Assembly: GCA_017555325.1 (NCBI GenBank)
Contig: JAFZGR010000001.1
Location: 1 to 5,808 of the forward strand
Direction: 5' to 3'
DNA length: 5,808 bases
Source: Alphaproteobacteria bacterium
GTDB taxonomy: Bacteria > Pseudomonadota > Alphaproteobacteria > CAAHEQ01 > UBA3637
The notes below the pieces were generated by a model, which saw only the letters and a list, made by a program, of their open reading frames with translations, was not told where the DNA came from and searched no databases. Both the position numbers and the translations under genes were made by a program. Of the stretch, positions 1-5,439 are shown piece after piece (the first letter of the stretch is position 1; each line of letters opens with the position of its first letter).

Positions 1-135
1 GCATTAAACAGAAAAGTGCGTATTTTCCCAAACAATGTTATTGCCGGAATGTTTGGAATAGAACAAGAACACTTCTTTGAATTAGAAGCATCAGAAAAAG
101 AAGCTGTAAAAGTTGCACCGAAAATTCAATTTTAA
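1..135 (+). CDS. lemA: LemA family protein, C-terminal end only
   Basis: The window opens inside this gene; 44 codons up to TAA at 133-135 are visible. The translated end reads ALNRKVRIFPNNVIAGMFGI, then an acidic stretch and a closing VAPKIQF. The 'FP-N-IAGMFG' segment followed by a short acidic tail is the typical LemA C-terminus. LemA proteins are about 180-200 residues long, with one N-terminal membrane segment and a helical-bundle domain; their exact function is poorly defined. The gene sits 18 bp upstream of an M48 zinc protease on the same strand. lemA-htpX pairing is a common arrangement in bacteria, so the two are probably co-transcribed. The start and promoter lie outside the window. 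Confidence 0.88.
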   Translation, partial: ALNRKVRIFPNNVIAGMFGIEQEHFFELEASEKEAVKVAPKIQF

Positions 136-153
136 AATTTCGGAGTTTTTATA

Positions 154-1149
154 ATGGGAAAATCCATTACGGCATTTGAACACATCCAGTCAAACAATTT
201 TAAAACAATATTGTTGATATTATTGTTTCCTTGTTCATTGATTGCATTATTTTATGTTGTTTGCTTTTTCATCTATATGGGACAATATCAAAATGCATTA
301 CCGATGATTAACAAAACCGTATTACAGGGAATGCCAATTATTATCGGTATTGCATTGATTTGGATGTTCATTACTAGTTTATGGGGCGACAAAATGATGT
401 TGGGTTTTGCCGGCGCAAAACAACTCCAAAAAACAGATGAAAACAGACATATCTATTTATTGGTAGAAAATACGGCACTAATGGCCGGTTTACCCACACC
501 GAAAATTTATGTAATTGATGACGATTCACTTAATGCTTTTGCGACAGGTTATTCTCCTAAAAAAGCATCTATCGCCTTAACAACAGGAATTATAAAAAAA
601 TTATCACCTCTTGAATTACAAGGAGTAATCGCCCACGAACTGGCACATATCGGCAATAGAGACATTCGGTTAAATATGATGTTAATCGCCGGTGTAGGTA
701 TTTTTGGTTTGCTAGCAGATGGATTTTCCCCCTTGCGCAGAACACCTGAATTTACTCGAAAATCCGGCATTTCTGTTAAAACAGGCACTTCGTCATCAAA
801 AAACAAAGACAACGGTTTTTTGTTACTTTTAGCCATTTTTATCACATTAATGATTTTTCATCACATTATTGAACCGCTTTTATTATTAGCTGTATCCCGT
901 ACACGTGAATTTGCAGCAGATGCTACCGGTGCAATGATTACACACCATCCGCAAGCATTGGCCGATGCCTTAAAGAAAATATCAAAAGACTCAACCGTAG
1001 AAGTTTTAGAAAACCACAAAAATATGGCACAAGCCTGTATTTATGCGCCCTTTAATTCCAAACCGCTTTTTTCCCTTTTCTCAACCCATCCAAGTGTTGA
1101 AGATCGGATTAAACGATTAGAACAAATGGCTGGAAATGCAATCATTTAA
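154..1149 (+). CDS. htpX: M48 family membrane zinc metalloprotease (HtpX type)
   Basis: The product has 331 residues and should be an integral membrane protease that degrades damaged or misfolded membrane proteins, with its active site facing the cytoplasm (known for HtpX). The zinc motif HELAH is at residues 161-165, with E162 as the general base. The third ligand is E252 in SRTREFAAD (248-256), and the M48 signature THPS is at 311-314. Hydrophobic segments lie near residues 18-42, 58-76, 172-188 and 221-246. The order TM-TM-HEXXH-TM-TM-ExxxD is that of HtpX. E. coli HtpX has 293 residues; the extra length here is mainly a Ser/Lys-rich loop (about 195-220). The ATG start is supported by GGAG at 142-145, 8 bases upstream. 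It follows lemA and precedes the deaminase gene by 11 bp, so an operon is likely. It is intact with all catalytic residues present. Confidence 0.95.
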   Translation: MGKSITAFEHIQSNNFKTILLILLFPCSLIALFYVVCFFIYMGQYQNALPMINKTVLQGMPIIIGIALIWMFITSLWGDKMMLGFAGAKQLQKTDENRHIYLLVENTALMAGLPTPKIYVIDDDSLNAFATGYSPKKASIALTTGIIKKLSPLELQGVIAHELAHIGNRDIRLNMMLIAGVGIFGLLADGFSPLRRTPEFTRKSGISVKTGTSSSKNKDNGFLLLLAIFITLMIFHHIIEPLLLLAVSRTREFAADATGAMITHHPQALADALKKISKDSTVEVLENHKNMAQACIYAPFNSKPLFSLFSTHPSVEDRIKRLEQMAGNAII

Positions 1150-1160
1150 CCGGAGAACTA

Positions 1161-1652
1161 ATGATGAGCACAGAAACATATATCCGCCCCAGTTGGGATG
1201 ATTACTTTTTGGAAGTTATGCGGGCATTAGCAAAACGAGCAACCTGTGCTCGTGGGCGAACGGCTTGTGTTATTGTAAAAAACAATCAAATCATTGTTTC
1301 TGGATATGTTGGTTCTCCACCTAGTTTACCACATTGTGATGATGTCGGACATCTTATGAAAAAAATGGTCAATGAAGACGGAACAATATCAGATCATTGT
1401 GTTCGAACTATTCATGCAGAACAAAATGCTATATGCCAAGCAGCAAAACGAGGCGTTTCCATTGACGGAGGAACAATTTATTGCAAACTAGCCCCTTGTC
1501 GAACTTGTGCAATGCTATTAATTGCCTGCGGAATAAAACGTGTTGTTGCTGAATATAAATATCATTCTGGCAGTGAAGCCGAACAAATGATGCGAGATGC
1601 CGGAATTCAGATAGATTATGTTAACGACGAAATTTTATCATATAAAAAGTAA
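1161..1652 (+). CDS. dCMP deaminase family protein (ComEB-like cytidine/deoxycytidylate deaminase)
   Basis: The product has 163 residues. The family deaminates dCMP to dUMP in the cytoplasm using zinc, feeding dTTP synthesis. The N-terminal RPSWDDYFLEVMRALAKRA, then CARGRTACVIVK and GYVGSPPSLPHCDDVGH, match the ComEB/dCMP deaminase pattern. HAE at 85-87 supplies zinc ligand H85 and proton-shuttle E87. PCRTC at 112-116 supplies C113 and C116. The sequence HCVRTIHAEQNAI is typical of deoxycytidylate rather than cytidine or tRNA-adenosine deaminases. Two adjacent ATGs (1161 and 1164) are possible starts. GGAG at 1152-1155 is 5 bases from the first and 8 from the second; 8 matches the htpX spacing, so the shorter 162-residue form is equally plausible. 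It lies 11 bp after htpX, suggesting co-transcription, though I see no functional link to the protease. Substrate identity is inferred from family resemblance. Confidence 0.92.
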   Translation: MMSTETYIRPSWDDYFLEVMRALAKRATCARGRTACVIVKNNQIIVSGYVGSPPSLPHCDDVGHLMKKMVNEDGTISDHCVRTIHAEQNAICQAAKRGVSIDGGTIYCKLAPCRTCAMLLIACGIKRVVAEYKYHSGSEAEQMMRDAGIQIDYVNDEILSYKK

Positions 1653-1655
1653 TCT

Positions 1656-1694
1656 AAATATAGTTATTCTTAATTATGATCTGGCTATTTTTTT
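1656..1694 (+). terminator. possible weak rho-independent terminator after the deaminase gene
   Basis: AAATATAG (1656-1663) can pair with CTATTTTT (1685-1692) with one mismatch, and a run of seven T's occupies 1688-1694. It starts 4 bases after the deaminase stop codon. The stem is nearly all A-T and the loop is about 21 bases, so it would be a weak terminator at best. It is listed because of its position at the probable end of the lemA-htpX-deaminase run and because a new promoter starts shortly after. Confidence 0.25.
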
Positions 1695-1756
1695 CAGTGT
1701 TATACCAAAAAATTTATCAATAAAGCATTCAAAAACAGACAACACAAAAAAAATTA

Positions 1757-1785
1757 CTGACAAAATCTATCAAATATGATATAAT
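1757..1785 (+). promoter_or_regulatory. sigma70-type promoter with extended -10, upstream of the 134-residue gene
   Basis: The -35 is CTGACA (1757-1762, 5 of 6 to TTGACA), followed by a 17-base spacer and a perfect TATAAT -10 (1780-1785). The -10 is preceded by TGA (1777-1779), giving an extended -10 element TGnTATAAT. The A-rich sequence upstream of the -35 could act as an UP element. Transcription would start near 1792, about 20 bases before the ATG at 1814, giving a short leader that contains AAAGGA at 1801-1806. This is the best-looking promoter in the window. Confidence 0.75.
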
Positions 1786-1813
1786 AAATGCCATTCAATG
1801 AAAGGATACCATT

Positions 1814-2218
1814 ATGGCAAAAAAATCTTTTGATAAAAATTCAGAACAAAAAAAAACCAATCTTTTTACTCGTATTTTAAATGCAATTACAGATTTTACC
1901 GTTTTTGCATTCAAACCAAAAACTTGTAAAGCAAGTTATACTATGCAAGCTAACGATACACCCAAAAACAATCCCGTAATGAACAAACCAATTTCTGATA
2001 TAAATATCCAACACATAACCGGAGAAGATAAAAATATTGAAGCGTACGAACAAATTGTTTCCAATATTTTTTCATATCAATCCAAATCAACAAATGAAGT
2101 CAAAGAAGTTGGCGGAAATACAATTACCAATACTCCAACAATTCAATCAATATCTATTACACACCAAAAGCCTATCATCAAAAAAGAAGCTATTGGTCAT
2201 GGCCCTCGAACAGAATAA
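1814..2218 (+). CDS. hypothetical protein, 134 residues, hydrophilic
   Basis: I do not recognise this protein. It is intact, with ATG preceded by AAAGGA (1801-1806, spacing 7) and a near-consensus promoter 28 bases further up, which together make a real gene likely. Residues 1-15 are Lys/Asn/Gln-rich. Residues 16-34 (TNLFTRILNAITDFTVFAF) could form an amphipathic or weakly hydrophobic helix, though it is too short and broken for a confident membrane span. The remainder is rich in Asn, Thr, Lys and Ile with several Pro, suggesting little compact structure, and ends in GHGPRTE. There is no signal peptide, cysteine pair or catalytic motif; the single cysteine is C38. Its stop codon abuts the end of the convergent decayed phosphoesterase gene. 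It could be a lineage-specific cytoplasmic protein; no function can be assigned. Confidence 0.7.
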   Translation: MAKKSFDKNSEQKKTNLFTRILNAITDFTVFAFKPKTCKASYTMQANDTPKNNPVMNKPISDINIQHITGEDKNIEAYEQIVSNIFSYQSKSTNEVKEVGGNTITNTPTIQSISITHQKPIIKKEAIGHGPRTE

Positions 2219-2224
2219 TTATTC
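2213..2224. repeat. 12-bp perfect palindrome holding the stop codons of both convergent genes
   Basis: GAATAATTATTC is a perfect palindrome. On the plus strand GAA TAA is the last Glu codon and stop of the 134-residue gene. On the minus strand the same GAA TAA is the last Glu codon and stop of the phosphoesterase pseudogene in its restored final frame. The two stops are directly adjacent (2216-2218 and 2221-2219) with no spacer. No T-tract follows, so it is not a terminator by itself. Confidence 0.6.
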
Positions 2225-3011
2225 AAAATAGAAAACAACAATTTCCGGAAAACAATTAAACCGAATCGGCAAAATGCTGATACCGATACCCGACTGATGA
2301 TGACTTTCTTTCCGTTTTCTTCAACCATTCCCTCAGCATATTTTTTCCCATATATTGAGGGAATTAAAATAGCTCCATAAAAAGGAATTTTAACTTGTCC
2401 GCCAGGTGTATGTCTGGATAATGTCAAAAAAAAACATGCTGTGGCACTTGCGGAAATATATCCGGCTCATGCAAAAGTAATATAATTGGATAATCTGATT
2501 GAGGAACGGCTTTTTGAACATCAGAATGTGCCGTTAACATATCTTCTGTTCCGGCAAAAAAAGGCATATTCCGGTATTTTACTAATTTATACACTTTTGA
2601 TAAAACAATAATATCATTCTGCTTTAAAGTATGTTTCATTTCTGCTGAACCGATATATCCATCATGATTACCCAATACAGCATACACACCGATAGGTACA
2701 CTTATTTTTTTTAACGCCAAAGCAATCTCATTCATATCAGCCAAAGACTTCTTTCGATGACCTTTAACAAAATCACCACCAAATAAAATGATATCCGGAT
2801 TTAAAGCATTAACCTTATCAACTATTCGTTTCAAAAACCAATGTTGATATAGGGCTGTATGAATGTCCGAAATATAAACAATTTTTAATCCTTTTAGTTG
2901 ATTATTTTTTCAACGTATATGTCGTTTGTGTTAATATATAAGGTTCAATAAAAACACTCCAAATTAACAAGACACCACAGATAATAAGCAAATAACGTAT
3001 TATTTTTTCAT
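2219..3011 (-). pseudogene. metallophosphoesterase (YkuE/YaeI-like, calcineurin fold), multiply frameshifted
   Basis: Read on the minus strand from ATG 3011-3009 with frame corrections, this gives about 264 residues. It has an N-terminal membrane anchor (MKKIIRYLLIICGVLLIWSV), then LKGLKIVYISDIHT (motif DxH), IILFGGDFV (GD), VLGNHDG (GNHD), LLHEPD, a GHTHGGQ-like motif, and an ending close to ISRGIGISILPIRFNCFPEI. This is the order of YkuE-type phosphoesterases, which are membrane-attached two-metal hydrolases. The lesions are: a T6 run at 2905-2910 (one base too many, between anchor and domain); an A9 run at 2426-2434 (one too few or two too many, just before the last metal motif); and CCC at 2289-2291 (one too few, before the C-terminus). 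The GHTH motif also reads RHTP, with Gly changed to Arg and the metal-binding His changed to Pro (codon 2406-2404). These substitutions argue for real decay rather than sequencing error. The gene is divergent from the HD gene and convergent with the 134-residue gene. Confidence 0.9.
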
Positions 3012-3156
3012 ATCAAATCCAAAACAATAAAACTTTATTTGTTTTGTAACAATATAATACAACTTTTCAAAAGTAAAGTATAAAATACCTATTTCAAATA
3101 ATTCCGATATTTTCAAAAAATGAAATCAGAAAAAGCGGAACGCAATAATAAAAATA

Positions 3157-3185
3157 TTGACAAATAATTCTTGTCGTTATAAACT
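3157..3185 (+). promoter_or_regulatory. promoter of the HD-domain gene
   Basis: A perfect -35 TTGACA (3157-3162) is followed after 17 bases by TAAACT (3180-3185); an overlapping TATAAA (3178-3183) gives a 15-base spacer. The first reading is preferred because a -35 (ATGACA), 17 bases, TAAACT arrangement also precedes the ATPase pseudogene. The start would be about 30 bases before the ATG, with AAGGAG at 3211-3216 in the leader. It lies in the 211-bp divergent intergenic region (3012-3222). I could not identify a convincing minus-strand promoter for the phosphoesterase pseudogene in that region. Confidence 0.6.
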
Positions 3186-3222
3186 ATGTCATGTGAAGCA
3201 ATTATAATCGAAGGAGAATAAC

Positions 3223-3825
3223 ATGACAGAATTAGAAAATAAATGCTTATATCATGCCACACGTTTACACGAAGGTGTTGTCTATGGGGGCGGAATGGTT
3301 ATGTTAGATCAAGTTAAAGGAACAACCAATCTTGTCAAAAAACATTCAGCATTAACCGGAAAAGAAAAAGAAATTGCCGTTTGTGCCGCACTTTTACATA
3401 AATGCTTCGAAAAAAAACGCATTGCCGATGGCGTTTCTCCACTGAGTATGGACCAAGTTTCTCAAATCGCCGGACCAGAAGTTTTAGCTATTATTCAAGA
3501 ATTGGCAACAGAACCCGAAGATGAAAACAAAACCAAAGCAGAACAATGGAAAGAAAAAGCTCAATGGGCTAAAACATTATCTCCGCAAGCTCAAGAAATT
3601 TTGTTAGCAGAAAAAATTATGAACTTTGAAACATCCAGAGATAAGCCTAATCCGAAAAAACCACTTGCATGGCATCAGGAATACTTTCAAACACGTATGA
3701 TTATGGTTGATGCCTTAAAAGATGTTAATCCGGAACTTTACAATATTGCCGCAAAAACAAAAGATGAAGGATTAACAAAAATCATGGCCATGCAACAGTC
3801 TTTATCTCATGGTGGCAGAGAATAA
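3223..3825 (+). CDS. HD-domain protein related to MESH1/SpoT-type ppGpp hydrolases, metal ligands altered
   Basis: The product has 200 residues and is intact, with AAGGAG at 3211-3216, 6 bases before ATG. It resembles small alarmone hydrolases, which remove the 3'-pyrophosphate of (p)ppGpp using Mn2+ bound by an HD fold. The resemblance is in the order of motifs: IAVCAALLH (51-59) against 'AALLHD', a following helix with GPEVLAIIQEL (84-94), ILLAEKIMNF (126-135) against 'KLADKLYNL', and WHQEYFQTRMIMVDAL (150-165) against the MESH1 'W-HRVQEYF' segment. The catalytic set differs, however. The HD pair is H59-K60, the 'EDT' that follows is E63-K64-K65, the second Asp ligand is E130, and the 'YI-HP' histidine near residue 29 is not seen. 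A normal ppGpp hydrolase activity is therefore doubtful. It may bind a nucleotide, use another metal set, or be non-catalytic. It has its own promoter and terminator, so it is a single-gene unit. No signal peptide or membrane segment is seen. Confidence 0.88.
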   Translation: MTELENKCLYHATRLHEGVVYGGGMVMLDQVKGTTNLVKKHSALTGKEKEIAVCAALLHKCFEKKRIADGVSPLSMDQVSQIAGPEVLAIIQELATEPEDENKTKAEQWKEKAQWAKTLSPQAQEILLAEKIMNFETSRDKPNPKKPLAWHQEYFQTRMIMVDALKDVNPELYNIAAKTKDEGLTKIMAMQQSLSHGGRE

Positions 3826-3841
3826 CATTATTTCTATTTAT

Positions 3842-3883
3842 AAAAAACAACCTGTTTCTTTAAAAAAACGGTTGTTTTTTTTT
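3842..3883 (+). terminator. rho-independent terminator of the HD-domain gene
   Basis: The left arm AAAAAACAACC (3842-3852) pairs perfectly with GGTTGTTTTTT (3870-3880). The 17-base loop can itself pair further through GTTT (3854-3857) and AAAC (3866-3869). A run of nine T's occupies 3875-3883. It starts 17 bases after the stop codon. The A-run on the left arm means it could also act weakly on minus-strand transcripts. This is the clearest terminator in the window. Confidence 0.88.
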
Positions 3884-3944
3884 ATATTTTCATTATGGAT
3901 AATCCTTAAATAAATTTAAAAGAAGCATCTTAGAATTAAAAAAA

Positions 3945-3973
3945 ATGACAAATCAATTTCAACATGTTAAACT
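3945..3973 (+). promoter_or_regulatory. probable promoter of the NadR-like ATPase pseudogene
   Basis: ATGACA (3945-3950, 5 of 6 to TTGACA) is followed by a 17-base spacer and TAAACT (3968-3973), the same -10 hexamer and spacing as at the HD gene. The ATG at 4002 lies 28 bases downstream, behind a weak GGA (3993-3995). It lies between the terminator of the HD gene and the pseudogene, where a new promoter is expected. Confidence 0.5.
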
Positions 3974-4001
3974 TGATCTATATTTGTGAAACGGATAAAT
4001 C

Positions 4002-4572
4002 ATGAAAAGAATATATCGCATTGCGATTGTAGGAACTCATTCAACCGGCAAAACAACTTTGGCAAAAGCCTTATCCAAATTTTGAATATTCCTTATACAC
4101 AAAGAGATTTTGCTATTGATATTGCAAATAAAATTTCTCCCAATAAAAATATGGACCAACTTTTACCAGCAGAACATTGGGAAATTCAAAAAGAAATTCT
4201 AGATGGGTATAAAAAAATGCTAACCAATTCTCAATCTTTTGTATCTGACGGGACAATTTTTACTTGGAAAGCATATACCGAAGAATTTGTCGGGAAAGAA
4301 CTATTATCAAAAATTCCATTGTATCCAGATTATGAAAAAACCTTATCAGAGTAAAAAAAACAATACTCTCACATTTTTTATTTACCACCGGAAATACCGT
4401 TAAAAGCCGATGGGTTTCGTCCCGTATCAAATACTGTGCGTTTAACTTTGGACAATGCAATTTTAAAGGAGTTATCATCTGTTCAATACATTAAATTGAC
4501 CGGTTCTTTGCCAAACAGATTAGATTAAAGGAAGCACAACATATTATACAAAACAACACTGATGCCATTTAA
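4002..4572 (+). pseudogene. NadR-like AAA ATPase / nucleoside kinase-like P-loop protein (AAA_28 type), broken
   Basis: From ATG 4002 the product begins MKRIYRIAIVGTHSTGKTTL, with a Walker A motif GTHSTGKT at residues 11-18, and stops after 27 residues. One missing T in the run at 4080-4083 causes this. Restoring it continues as LNIPYTQRDFAIDIANK, then a VSDGTIF segment, up to an in-frame TAA at 4352-4354 (nonsense). The same frame then resumes with YSHIFYLPPEIPLKADGFRP, the 'YLPPE-P-DG-R' signature of the AAA_28/NadR kinase-like family. A 5-bp tandem duplication (4518-4527) then shifts the frame; removing one copy gives an ending LKEAQHIIQNNTDAI and TAA at 4570-4572. The restored product is about 189 residues, a normal family length. 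These proteins bind ATP and probably phosphorylate a small substrate; the substrate is not known here. The promoter and start codon remain, so a short dead-end peptide may still be made. Confidence 0.9.
4518..4527 (+). repeat. 5-bp tandem duplication GATTA GATTA, frameshift lesion
   Basis: Two exact copies of GATTA (4518-4522, 4523-4527) lie near the 3' end of the ATPase pseudogene. With both copies the frame ends in TAA at 4526-4528. Deleting one copy joins GSLPNRL to KEAQHII and gives a sensible C-terminus to 4572. This suggests replication slippage as the cause. Confidence 0.65.
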
Positions 4573-4826
4573 ATTAATCATTATTTCCGGCACATTATGC
4601 TATCTGCTTATATCTACATACAAGCAAATAACTCCTGTTTTTAATAATAATATTGCATTCAATTTTTATTTGGTTATATTATTTTTTCGTTTACAAAAAA
4701 ATCATTTTTTACAACACCTTCCGGATTACTTATCCGGTCATTCAAATGATTATTATCGCTCAATCCCGTTCCAGGTATTCTCAAACACTCCAGCATTGTC
4801 TAATTTTTATAATATTTCAACAAAAA
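4573..4826. other. intergenic region without a supportable gene (254 bp)
   Basis: This lies between the two right-hand pseudogenes. A 91-codon plus-strand frame crosses it (4562-4837), but it starts inside the ATPase pseudogene, has no ribosome binding site, and resembles no family I know. On the minus strand only a short frame of about 40 codons is open. The only structure seen is a pair of adjacent small hairpins at 4721-4749 and the HAD-gene promoter beginning at 4827. It may be spacer or the unrecognisable remains of a gene. Confidence 0.5.
4721..4749. repeat. two adjacent small inverted repeats
   Basis: CCGGAT (4721-4726) and ATCCGG (4732-4737) form a perfect 6-bp stem with a 5-base loop. 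TCATT (4738-4742) and AATGA (4745-4749) follow at once with a 2-base gap. The first is unusually G+C-rich for its surroundings. No T-tract follows on either strand, so this is not a standard terminator. It could be a decayed terminator or a protein site. Confidence 0.4.
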
Positions 4827-4854
4827 TTGACTTTTAACAAAAAAATCGTATAAT
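4827..4854 (+). promoter_or_regulatory. promoter of the HAD phosphatase pseudogene
   Basis: TTGACT (4827-4832, 5 of 6 to TTGACA) is followed by a 16-base spacer and a perfect TATAAT (4849-4854). The ATG at 4877 follows 22 bases later with AAGGAG at 4863-4868 (spacing 8). Both the promoter and the ribosome binding site look fully functional although the gene behind them is broken. Confidence 0.65.
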
Positions 4855-4876
4855 AAACTTTAAAGGAGAAAATAAA

Positions 4877-5439
4877 ATGTCAGGCACCTCTAAAAAAGTG
4901 CTTTTTCTTGATAGAGATGGCCCATCAACTTAACAGGTCCAAAATGTTTTGTGTCCGATCCGAAATTTTTTTATTTTACAGAAGGAATTAAGGATATCTG
5001 CAAGGAGGCACAAGAAAAAGGCTATCGTATTGTCGTTATCTCAAATCAAACCGGTATTGGAGAAAACCGCTACGCACTAGCGAATATGATGCATGTTCAT
5101 GCATATATGCTGGATGAATTCAGTCGTAACAATATTAAAATAGACGATATTCTTTATGTAACAAAAAAAGATGATCCATATCGCAAGCCCAATCCCGGTA
5201 TGTTTCGTCAAATAAAAGAACGTTGGGCTCTTTCGGATGAAGATATGCACAACAGTATTGCCATTGGAGATAGAGCAAAAGATGCCTAACCCGCTCTACT
5301 TGTAGGTGTTGGAAATGTCCTATGGTACTTACCAACACAATGCTTTGATAAGAATTATAAACCCACGACACAAACATTATCTAATCCGGTAAAAGACTTG
5401 GAACATATAAAAAAACCATTCAAAAACTTTTTATACTGA
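4877..5439 (+). pseudogene. HAD-IIIA family phosphatase (GmhB/HisB-N-like), frameshifted and interrupted by a stop
   Basis: From ATG 4877 the product begins MSGTSKKVLFLDRDG, with catalytic motif I (nucleophile D12, acid/base D14), and runs into TAA after three more codons. One base is missing after GGC at 4919-4921; an added base makes DGTINLTG and opens the frame that continues with SDPKFFYFTEGIKDI. It then has motif II VVISNQTGIG, motif III RKPNPGM (Lys) and motif IV AIGDRAKDA. This is the order of HAD-IIIA phosphatases such as D-glycero-D-manno-heptose-1,7-bisphosphate phosphatase and the HisB N-domain. The zinc-binding cysteine loop of GmhB is absent (KKDDPYRKP), so heptose phosphatase identity is not secure; a polynucleotide 3'-phosphatase-like role is another option. 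An in-frame TAA at 5287-5289 interrupts the gene just after motif IV, and the frame resumes with PALLVGVGNV to TGA at 5437-5439. Full length is about 188 residues, normal for the family. Its promoter and ribosome binding site are intact. Confidence 0.88.

Noticed and set aside
549..845. 98-codon open frame on the minus strand inside htpX
   Set aside because: It lies fully antisense to a clear HtpX gene, with no ribosome binding site and no recognisable protein.
2037..2231. 64-codon plus-strand frame overlapping the 134-residue gene
   Set aside because: It is out of frame with a gene that has its own promoter and ribosome binding site, and has no start signal of its own.
3203..3208. TATAAT just before the HD gene as its -10
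   Set aside because: It overlaps the region immediately before the ribosome binding site, leaving almost no leader, and has no -35 at the right distance; the TTGACA-based promoter at 3157 is better.
3986..4354. 122-residue protein starting at GTG 3986
   Set aside because: Its first third is an out-of-frame reading of the P-loop region; the true start is ATG 4002 and the frame only becomes genuine after the frameshift near 4080.
4260..4478. Minus-strand 72-codon frame
   Set aside because: It is antisense to the well-matched C-terminal half of the ATPase pseudogene.
4562..4837. 91-residue hydrophobic protein
   Set aside because: It starts inside the restored C-terminus of the ATPase pseudogene, has no ribosome binding site and no family resemblance.
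4080..4924. Programmed ribosomal frameshifting as an explanation for the split ATPase and HAD genes
   Set aside because: There is no slippery heptamer with a downstream structure at either site, and additional nonsense codons and a 5-bp duplication would still break the products.
4951..5289. Independent 112-residue HAD protein starting at GTG 4951
   Set aside because: It would lack the catalytic DxDGT motif, which lies just upstream in another frame behind a good ribosome binding site; this is the middle of a broken gene.
5135..5377. Minus-strand 80-codon frame
   Set aside because: It is antisense to the HAD pseudogene, with no start signal or recognisable product.
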